This document shows positions 6,066 through 11,975 of a stretch of 14,054 nt of DNA, piece by piece. Position numbers and translations under genes: made by a program. The stretch is from the NCBI GenBank assembly GCA_000432335.1, contig HF995394.1, forward strand, positions 12,084 through 26,137, given 5' to 3'. Each line of letters opens with the position of its first letter. Position 1 is the first letter of the stretch. The notes under the pieces are model-generated. The model did not search any database, was not told the origin of the DNA, and saw only the letters and a program-made list of their open reading frames with translations. The DNA comes from Firmicutes bacterium CAG:646. GTDB lineage: Bacteria > Bacillota > Clostridia > Lachnospirales > Lachnospiraceae.

Positions 6066-6309
6066 AGCTCAGCCATACAGTGTACGTGAGGCACAAAACA
6101 TGCTTGCATGTTTTTGCAAGCGGACATCTGTATGAGCTAAGCGCCTGTCAATGAGTAAAACAGTGGCGTTAGCCACGATAAGCACGCAGTGCGGTTTTAC
6201 GACTGGCGCAGGCTGAACTGTTCCGCGAGGTGTTTTGACATGTATATGCCAAAACCCGAAACATCCAAGCCAAAATTCCATTGTCGCAGGCAATCTGGAG
6301 TGAATTTTG
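6066..6309. repeat. Gene-free structured element of nested inverted repeats, possibly a dispersed repeat
   Basis: Four folded units follow one another. (1) AGCTC..ATACAG (6066-6080) pairs with CTGTATGAGCT (6128-6138), enclosing AAAACATGC TT GCATGTTTT (6095-6114). (2) GCGCCTGTC (6141-6149) pairs with GACTGGCGC (6201-6209, one mismatch) and GTAAAAC (6155-6161) with GTTTTAC (6194-6200); these enclose two small hairpins at 6163-6176 and 6182-6192. (3) GTTTTG and CAAAAC (6232-6255). (4) CAAAATTC and GAATTTTG (6271-6309). A 74-codon minus-strand frame crosses it but shows no protein-like features and no good ribosome binding site. I recall similar translated fragments (FWHIHVKTP) scattered as spurious proteins in Lachnospiraceae genomes, which suggests a multicopy element; I cannot verify this here. 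Confidence 0.5.
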
Positions 6310-6348
6310 ACTCGTTATTGTATGAATATATACTTTTTCACTATTTCA

Positions 6349-6396
6349 AAAAAAGTGTCACCACTTTTTCCTCAAAAAAATGGTGACATTTTTTCA
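6349..6396 (-). terminator. Terminator after the epimerase gene, possibly bidirectional
   Basis: A perfect 8-bp inverted repeat, TGTCACCA (6356-6363) and TGGTGACA (6381-6388), has A/T runs on both outer sides. On the minus strand it is followed by CTTTTTTT, giving an intrinsic terminator a few bases after the epimerase stop. The plus strand also ends in a T run, so it may work both ways. The 17-base loop is rather large. Confidence 0.7.
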
Positions 6397-6402
6397 AAAT
6401 TT

Positions 6403-6995
6403 CTAAAAAGTATACTTTCTCTCCTCTATCAGCGTTTCTCTTAATTCCTGCAACGTTGGCGCCTTTGCATCTTTCTCAGATATCTGTTCAAGATTCTTTG
6501 GATCAATTGGAATCGGCCATTCAATTCCCAATTCCGGATCTAATGGAGTCAGGGCTGTTCCTGCCATCCCTGCAGCCCATTCATTATCAAAAAATACAAA
6601 TATTCTGTATGTTCTTCCAACGCCTGAAAACCATTGCATACTCCCTGAGGAACAAAAACCTGAACACCAGGCGTAATATGAACGGTTTCCACTGCCCCAA
6701 AAGTTTTACTTTCCGGTCTTGTATCTACATACACACCAAAAACAGAACCCAAAGCAACCGTAACTAATTTCGACATAGCTTCACCGTGTAGCCCTCGAAC
6801 TGCTCCCCGTTTTGTACGGGTCAGATTTATTTGCTTCCATCCTGAAACCGTTTGAGGCAAAACGTCCATATGCGCACTTTCACGATAAAGTTCCCGAACA
6901 GTTCCTCGATCATCCGTTACCATTTTAGCATTGATAACTTTCAATCCGTCAATTTTTGACTCTGTGGCTGAAAAAGGTCTTATTTCCAAGTTCAT
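6403..6995 (-). pseudogene. rfbC: dTDP-4-dehydrorhamnose 3,5-epimerase family gene, frameshifted
   Basis: The RmlC/RfbC family epimerises C3 and C5 of dTDP-4-keto-6-deoxyglucose on the way to dTDP-rhamnose, a cell-surface sugar donor. From the ATG at 6995 (AAGGAGA 7 bases upstream) the frame encodes RGAVRGLH with the likely catalytic His70, VDTRPESKTFG (90-100), and FVPQGVCNGF (114-123), where many members have His in place of Asn121. Right after EYLYF (131-135) the frame runs into a stop at 6549. The next frame continues as FFDNEWAAGM and ends at 6403. The break lies at six T (6589-6594); seven would restore one 197-residue protein. The run reads T TTT TTG in frame, a possible -1 slippery site. 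No other rhamnose-pathway gene is nearby. It may be a true pseudogene, a recoded gene or a sequencing error. Confidence 0.85.
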
Positions 6996-7029
6996 TGTAC
7001 ATTCTCCTTCCGTTGTTTTACTTTTCTCC

Positions 7030-7073
7030 AAAAAAGAGAAAGCAGTCTTCTATAATCAGAATAACTGCTTTCT
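7030..7073 (-). terminator. Intrinsic terminator of the infB-to-Na/Pi operon
   Basis: On the minus strand AGAAAGCAGT pairs perfectly with ACTGCTTTCT (10 bp). The 17-base loop can itself fold (TTCT/AGAA), and the stem is followed by CTTTTTT. It lies 29 bases after the stop of the Na/Pi-type gene and ends 34 bases before the epimerase start. Confidence 0.88.
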
Positions 7074-7086
7074 ATAATTATTTCAA
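7058..7086 (-). promoter_or_regulatory. Possible promoter of the epimerase gene inside the terminator
   Basis: TTGAAA (7081-7086) and TATTCT (7058-7063) are separated by 17 bases on the minus strand, with five and four consensus matches. The -10 falls in the loop of the terminator hairpin. There is little other room for a promoter before the epimerase gene. The match is modest, and A/T-rich DNA gives such hits by chance. Confidence 0.3.
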
Positions 7087-7102
7087 TATTCTTTTTTTTA
7101 TC

Positions 7103-8719
7103 TCAGATATCCTCCTGCGCCCCGCAGGCAATATTCACTCCATGAACCGCCACGCGTTCCAGATCTGATATAATATCCGCAAATACCATACCCGCCTCCA
7201 GACTACATTCGTCCTGAGCGATCCGTTCAATATATTTCGCCTGTAATTCACGTTCCGACTGACTGATTTCTTCTTTCACTGCAAGTATTTCCGGCAATTT
7301 TTGTCGGTCGTTTCCATAAAATACTTCCAGCGCTTCTTTCAAGACCCATTCCACTTTTCCGGCAAGTTTTCCCAGATCTGCCTCCCCTTCCCGGGTAAGA
7401 TGCACATTTCCTTCTTTCAGTTTCACTGCCGAATTGCTAATTCGCTGTCCCCGGTCAGCGATCCGCTCCAGATCTGTCACCATATACAGAAGGGAATCCA
7501 CATATACGGCGTCATCAATAACCAGCGTAGACTGCTTTAATCGCACCAGATAACTGGTAATCTCCCGATGGAGAAAGTTGATATTCTGTTCTGTCTGACA
7601 GACTTCCTGAATTTTTTCCGATGTCGGTTCCTGAATGGTTTCTATGGAACGGCTCAAATTTTCTGCCGTAAGCTTTGCCATTTCTTCTGTCTCCCGAATC
7701 ACCTGTAAAACGGCAGTTGCAGGAGAAAATCCATGATTTTCTCCTATGTATTTCAGCTCAAACGCTGCCTCAGCTCCATCCTGTCCCCAGATCAGTTTTT
7801 CTGTCACTGCCACGATCTTTGCCGTAAAAGGCATACAAACTGCCGTCCAGACAAGCTTCATAAGCATATTGGCATTTACAACTGCCGCTGCCTCTTTTCC
7901 ATCAGAAAATTTCAGGAAGAAATTTTCGATTCCATCTCTGCCCAAAAGCAACAGAAGCAGCCAGAAAATCCCTCCCGCAAGATTGATGCATACATGCATC
8001 CACAAGGTCCTTTTGCCATCTTTCTTACATCCGATTCCCACCAAAAGCGCTGGAAGCGCACAGCCAATATTTGCGCCCAAAAGCATATACAGACTTCCTG
8101 AAAATCCCAGCCATCCACTTCCTGTCCAGACAGCCAAAAGCCCCGTCGCCGCCAATTCACTTTGGAACAGACATCCAAGAAGGATTCCCGCACCAAATGC
8201 CAGAAGGGGATGCGAAAGCTTCTCCAGAATTACCTGCACGGCAGACAGCTCTCCTGCCCACGCCGCTCCCTTCGTCATACCGGAAACACTGGTAAATAAA
8301 AGTCCAAAGCCCATCAAAACCTTGCCCAGACTGAGCGCCGTTTTCCTCTCTCCTCCAAACAGAATCAGACAAGCACCGCCAAGGATTAAAACTGGCGCAA
8401 GATATTCCGGATCGAAAGACAACATCTGACCCGTTATGCTGCCTCCCAGATTTACCCCCAACAAAAAGCCGGGAATCTGGGACAGTTCCAGCAATCCCCC
8501 ATTGACGAAACTCATCATCAGGACTGTCGAACCGTTGGCAGATTGGATCAATGCGGTAAAAAATGTTCCCACCAGCATACTGATCCATTTGTTTTTTGTA
8601 AATATTTCCAAAAAGCTCTGCATTTTCTGTCCGGCTGCCTGAGCAATTCCCTCGCTCATGATCTTCATCCCGTAAAGGAAAAGCCCCAAACTGCCCGTCA
8701 GATACATTACGGCAACCAT
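7103..8719 (-). CDS. Na/Pi-cotransporter family protein with C-terminal PhoU-like domain
   Basis: This is a membrane protein of the type II Na+/phosphate cotransporter family (YjbB/NptA-like), 538 residues. The N-terminal 310 or so residues hold two inverted membrane repeats with many hydrophobic helices; the C-terminal part (about 332-535) is helical and PhoU-like, with DLERIADRG (416-424) and DLERVAVHG (519-527). The signature usually written QSSS reads QSANGST (59-65) in the first repeat and QSELAAT (186-192) in the second, so substrate or ion coupling may differ from characterised members. The start at 8719 is supported by GGAG at 7-base spacing and overlaps the ribF end by 13 bases. An ATG at 8707, overlapping the ribF stop as TAATG, is the alternative. 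A terminator follows. The family is secure; the transported ion is not proven. Confidence 0.88.
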   Translation of the reverse strand: MVAVMYLTGSLGLFLYGMKIMSEGIAQAAGQKMQSFLEIFTKNKWISMLVGTFFTALIQSANGSTVLMMSFVNGGLLELSQIPGFLLGVNLGGSITGQMLSFDPEYLAPVLILGGACLILFGGERKTALSLGKVLMGFGLLFTSVSGMTKGAAWAGELSAVQVILEKLSHPLLAFGAGILLGCLFQSELAATGLLAVWTGSGWLGFSGSLYMLLGANIGCALPALLVGIGCKKDGKRTLWMHVCINLAGGIFWLLLLLLGRDGIENFFLKFSDGKEAAAVVNANMLMKLVWTAVCMPFTAKIVAVTEKLIWGQDGAEAAFELKYIGENHGFSPATAVLQVIRETEEMAKLTAENLSRSIETIQEPTSEKIQEVCQTEQNINFLHREITSYLVRLKQSTLVIDDAVYVDSLLYMVTDLERIADRGQRISNSAVKLKEGNVHLTREGEADLGKLAGKVEWVLKEALEVFYGNDRQKLPEILAVKEEISQSERELQAKYIERIAQDECSLEAGMVFADIISDLERVAVHGVNIACGAQEDI

Positions 8720-9651
8720 ACGACCGCTCCGTTCTTTACAGCAAAATATTCCTGCCCTGCTCTGGCGTCTCTTTGTATCTGCTCCCGCAGCTCTTCCACA
8801 GAATCAAACTTGCACTCCGGCCGCACAAAATGGTAAAATTCCACCCAGGCAATTTTATCATAGAGATCTTTATCACAGTCAAACAGATACGTTTCCACAC
8901 CGGCAAAAGGAACTTCCACGGTAGGTTTTACTCCCACATTAGAAATCCCCAGATATTCTTCTCCATTGATAAAAGTTCTCGAAGCGTACACACCAAAAGG
9001 CGGCAACAATTTCCCGTCTTCTGGAATCTGATTGATGGTGGGAAGTCCCCAGGTGCGCCCCAGCTGTCTTCCATGCACCACTTTTCCCAGTACAAAATAG
9101 GGATAGCCTAAAAGATCATTGACCTTTTCTATCTTGCCCTCCCGCAATGTTTCCCGAATCCAGGTACTGCTGATCTCCCGGTCACCTTCCCGTTCTTTTT
9201 CCAGAATTTCTACCTGAAAATCGTAAGCCTGACCCAGACGCTGCAAAAGCTCCGGTGTTCCCTTCCGCTCATGCCCAAAATGAAAATCCGGTCCCACGAT
9301 CACATAAGCTGCCTGAAGCTGCTTCACAAGAATTTTTTTCACAAAATCTTCCGGTTCCATATGAATCAGCTCTGAAACAAACGGACACTCGATCAGCGTA
9401 TTGATCCCGCGCTTTTCCAGAAGAATTTTTCTTTCTTCATTATTCAGAAGCGTTCTGGTGATGCGCGTTCCTAATTTAACCAGAGGCGACACATCAAAGG
9501 TAAATACCACAGTTTCATACCCCTTTTTTCCCACTTCCAGAACTCTCTGCAGCAGTCTCTCGTGACCCCTGTGCAGTCCATCGAACTTTCCCAGCGTTAC
9601 CACGCTTCTTTTTTCCAACTGAAAATCCAGCGTATCTGTCATGTACTTCAT
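8707..9651 (-). CDS. ribF: Bifunctional riboflavin kinase / FAD synthetase
   Basis: RibF phosphorylates riboflavin to FMN and adenylates FMN to FAD in the cytoplasm. The 314 residues match the usual 300-320. The N-terminal nucleotidyltransferase domain shows GKFDGLHRGH (21-30, the HxGH-type motif), GPDFHFGHERKG (120-131) and ISSTWIR (160-166). The C-terminal kinase domain shows GRTWGLPTIN (198-207), whose PTxN threonine and asparagine bind metal and nucleotide, then FGVYASRTFING and LRE near the end. It starts 3 bases after the truB stop, with AAGGA about 10 bases upstream inside truB; an ATG three codons further in is a weaker alternative. The truB-ribF order is the classic one for Firmicutes. 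No missing residues were noticed. Confidence 0.96.
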   Translation of the reverse strand: MKYMTDTLDFQLEKRSVVTLGKFDGLHRGHERLLQRVLEVGKKGYETVVFTFDVSPLVKLGTRITRTLLNNEERKILLEKRGINTLIECPFVSELIHMEPEDFVKKILVKQLQAAYVIVGPDFHFGHERKGTPELLQRLGQAYDFQVEILEKEREGDREISSTWIRETLREGKIEKVNDLLGYPYFVLGKVVHGRQLGRTWGLPTINQIPEDGKLLPPFGVYASRTFINGEEYLGISNVGVKPTVEVPFAGVETYLFDCDKDLYDKIAWVEFYHFVRPECKFDSVEELREQIQRDARAGQEYFAVKNGAVVWLP

Positions 9652-9654
9652 ATT

Positions 9655-10560
9655 TTATACATCCTTACTATAGAACATCTTTATCGGAGCGAATTTTTCC
9701 CCTTTTCTTGCAAAAATTCCTATAAACTCTCCTGTACTGTCATAGATTCTCCACGGCTCACCCTTTTTTATTTCAGAAATTTCTTCCAGAAATTCCACCA
9801 AAAAAGGATTTCCATTGTGCACCAGACGGTCTCCCTCTGGCTTCACTTTACCTGCAGGGTATGCGTCAAACATCTGATCCACCGGCACTACAAACTCTGC
9901 GATCGTCCCCTGATCCACTGCCTTTTGAACCTCCTCCAGTTTTTTTGCACCGGAAAGGGAGAATCGCTCTACCCTGGTTCTCAGCAATTTTTCCATACAG
10001 CCGCCGCATCCCAGCTTACCGCCGATATCATGGCAGAGTGTACGGATATACGTTCCCTTGGAACAACGCACGCGAATCCTCACCCGGGGCAGTTCCATCT
10101 CCAGAATCTCAATCTCATGAAAGCAAACGGGGCGGGGTTTTCTCTCCACTTCAATTCCTTCCCTTGCCAGCTCATAAAGCTTTTTTCCTCCCACTTTTAA
10201 AGCGGAATACATGGGCGGAATCTGCATCTGCTCCCCAATAAAAGACTGAATACAGGCTTTCACTTCCTCCTCAGAAACTGTCACCGGACTGGTATGGAGT
10301 ACTGTTCCCGTGGTATCCTGCGTATCTGTCACCACACCGAGAAGAAGTACGGCTTCATATTCCTTCTCATGATCGGTCAGCATATCACAAAGCCGTGTGC
10401 CTCTTCCCAGACATACTGGCAGTACGCCCTCCGCATCCGGGTCCAGCGTCCCCGTATGTCCGATTTTTTTCTGATGAAGAATGCCTCTTAGCTTTGCCAC
10501 CACATCATGGGAAGTATATCCCTTTTCTTTATAGATATTGATCACACCGTTAATCTGCAT
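9655..10560 (-). CDS. truB: tRNA pseudouridine(55) synthase
   Basis: TruB converts uridine 55 in the T loop of tRNAs to pseudouridine. The 301-residue product has the standard length. The catalytic aspartate is Asp40 within GHTGTLDPDAEGVLP, followed by GRGTRL; further on come the substrate-binding motif IPPMYSALKVGGKKLYELAR and KGTYIRTLCHDIG. The C-terminal segment (about 245-301, RIYDSTGEFIGIF) is PUA-like. The ATG at 10560 was chosen because AGGAG lies 7 bases upstream; a GTG two codons earlier would sit almost on the ribosome binding site. The start lies inside the nrnA 3' end (11-base overlap), so translation is probably coupled. ribF follows after 3 bases. Confidence 0.97.
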   Translation of the reverse strand: MQINGVINIYKEKGYTSHDVVAKLRGILHQKKIGHTGTLDPDAEGVLPVCLGRGTRLCDMLTDHEKEYEAVLLLGVVTDTQDTTGTVLHTSPVTVSEEEVKACIQSFIGEQMQIPPMYSALKVGGKKLYELAREGIEVERKPRPVCFHEIEILEMELPRVRIRVRCSKGTYIRTLCHDIGGKLGCGGCMEKLLRTRVERFSLSGAKKLEEVQKAVDQGTIAEFVVPVDQMFDAYPAGKVKPEGDRLVHNGNPFLVEFLEEISEIKKGEPWRIYDSTGEFIGIFARKGEKFAPIKMFYSKDV

Positions 10561-11521
10561 TTTCACACTCCTGAAGCTGTTTTTCTATATCGTACGTCAG
10601 ACTGTTGATCACATCATAGACAGACCCCTGCATGGTACAGCCTGCCGCCAGCACATGACCGCCGCCGCCAAAATAGGAAGCGATCTTTGCCACATTCACA
10701 GTGCCGCTGGAGCGCATACTGACTTTATACTCCTGAACGCCTGTCTCGTAAAGGAAAATCGCCACTTCCACTCCTTTTGTATTCCGAAGTTGACTCACGA
10801 TCCCTCCCAGATCTTTTCCGGTAACTCCGTAAAACTTCATATCCTTCTGTTTTACATAGCCCACGATACATTTTCCATGCAAAAGCATAATACTTTCCAT
10901 GATTGTTCTTCCCATGATCTGATTCTGTGCATACGTTTTGGTATAAAAAGAATCCTGAATGATCTTTGTAAAATCAATGCCCGTATTCATCAGTTTTCCG
11001 GCAATCTCCATGGTTCTCGTTCCCGTACAGGAATGCTGAAACACACCGGTATCATGGATAATCCCGGTATAAAGAGCTCCTGCGATCCCCTTTGTGATCT
11101 TCTCCTCATCCAAAAGCTCGTACAACACCTCGCAAGTAGAACTTGCCTGAGGAACCACATGATTTTCTTTAGCAATCCCCGGATTTGTAATATGATGATC
11201 TACGCAGAAAGAATGTTTCGCCGTTTCCAGCGCTTTTCCTGCCACACCGATGCGGTCCACACTGCTCACATCAAAAAGCAGTAAAAGATCGTATATCCGA
11301 TCTTCCTGCCATACACTTTTTACCTGATCCAGATTTGGAATATGAGAAAAGACGTCCTCCGCCCCTTCCAGATATACGTCCGCCTGAATGGTAGGATAAT
11401 TTTCTTTCAAATACAGATACATTCCCATACAGGAACCCACGCAGTCTCCATCCGGGCGCTGATGTCCGGCAATGGCTACCGTGGACACTCCCTGAAGAAT
11501 CGCATCCATCTTACTCTTCAT
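10550..11521 (-). CDS. nrnA: DHH-family nanoRNase / pAp phosphatase (NrnA-type)
   Basis: NrnA-type proteins remove nucleotides from very short RNAs (and, in some members, dephosphorylate pAp or cleave cyclic-dinucleotide products such as pGpG). Counting from the ATG at 11521, the manganese-binding motifs of the DHH domain are PDGDCVGS (23-30), FDVSS (83-87), DHH (108-110) and GIIHDTG (153-159). The C-terminal DHHA1 domain carries GGGGHVLAAG (285-294). Length, about 323 residues, is normal. The start is uncertain: ATGs at 11530, 11521 and 11509 are in frame, the first two overlapping the rbfA end, and none has ideal spacing; GAGG lies 3 bases before 11521. Position between rbfA and truB is conserved in Firmicutes. 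The preferred substrate is not readable from sequence. Confidence 0.92.
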   Translation of the reverse strand: MKSKMDAILQGVSTVAIAGHQRPDGDCVGSCMGMYLYLKENYPTIQADVYLEGAEDVFSHIPNLDQVKSVWQEDRIYDLLLLFDVSSVDRIGVAGKALETAKHSFCVDHHITNPGIAKENHVVPQASSTCEVLYELLDEEKITKGIAGALYTGIIHDTGVFQHSCTGTRTMEIAGKLMNTGIDFTKIIQDSFYTKTYAQNQIMGRTIMESIMLLHGKCIVGYVKQKDMKFYGVTGKDLGGIVSQLRNTKGVEVAIFLYETGVQEYKVSMRSSGTVNVAKIASYFGGGGHVLAAGCTMQGSVYDVINSLTYDIEKQLQECENAD

Positions 11522-11894
11522 CTTCCTCATCCCTTTCTGAGATTGTCTGATTTACATCATCGATCAGTTTTGACATATGAACGCCATATTCTATAGATTC
11601 ATCCAGCTTAAAATAAATTTCCGGCGTATTGCGAAGGTTCAGATTTTTTGCAAGCTGTCTGCGGATATAGCCTTCTGCACTGCGAAGTCCTGCGATAGTA
11701 TCACGTTTTTCCTGATCTGACCCCAGAACACTGATATATGCTTTACAGGTTTTCAGATCAGGAGCAACCTCAACGGCTGTGACAGAGGTCATCATATGAA
11801 TACGGGGATCCTTGATCTCCTGTCGAATAATCATGCTAAGCTCTTTTAAAACCTCACCGTTGATTCTTGTATTTTTTATACTGTTTTTTCTCAT
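11511..11894 (-). CDS. rbfA: Ribosome-binding factor A
   Basis: RbfA is a small KH-like protein that binds the immature 30S subunit and helps process the 5' end of 16S rRNA, notably in the cold. The 127 residues match the family length. Recognisable parts are the N-terminal helix (INGEVLKELSMIIRQEIKDPR), the strand VTAVEVAPDLKTCKAYISVLG, LRSAEGYIRRQLAKNLNLR and PEIYFKLDESIEYG, the last being highly characteristic. The tail is acidic (ERDEEDEE). GAGAGG lies 6 bases before the ATG. It sits 81 bases after infB, with a strong hairpin in the gap, and its end overlaps or abuts the nrnA start. Confidence 0.97.
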   Translation of the reverse strand: MRKNSIKNTRINGEVLKELSMIIRQEIKDPRIHMMTSVTAVEVAPDLKTCKAYISVLGSDQEKRDTIAGLRSAEGYIRRQLAKNLNLRNTPEIYFKLDESIEYGVHMSKLIDDVNQTISERDEEDEE

Positions 11895-11916
11895 TTTTAA
11901 CCTCTCATATTTAAAA

Positions 11917-11963
11917 GCGCCAAAGACTGCATCCGGTTCAAAACCGAAGGTGCAGTCTTTCGC
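11917..11963 (-). promoter_or_regulatory. Hairpin between infB and rbfA (possible attenuator or weak terminator)
   Basis: AAAGACTGCA pairs perfectly with TGCAGTCTTT (11951-11960 with 11922-11931). An inner stem, CGGTT/AACCG, closes a 3-base loop, and an outer GCG/CGC lies beyond a 2-base bulge. Only four T follow, so termination is probably partial, which would lower rbfA-to-ribF expression relative to infB. Processing of the long transcript is an alternative role. Confidence 0.55.
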
Positions 11964-11975
11964 ATTTTCCCTGTT

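Noticed and set aside
6069..6293. A 74-codon minus-strand open frame in the rpsO-epimerase spacer.
   Set aside because: It runs through the nested inverted repeats, lacks a clear ribosome binding site, and its residues look like translated repeat DNA; it is better explained by the structured element.
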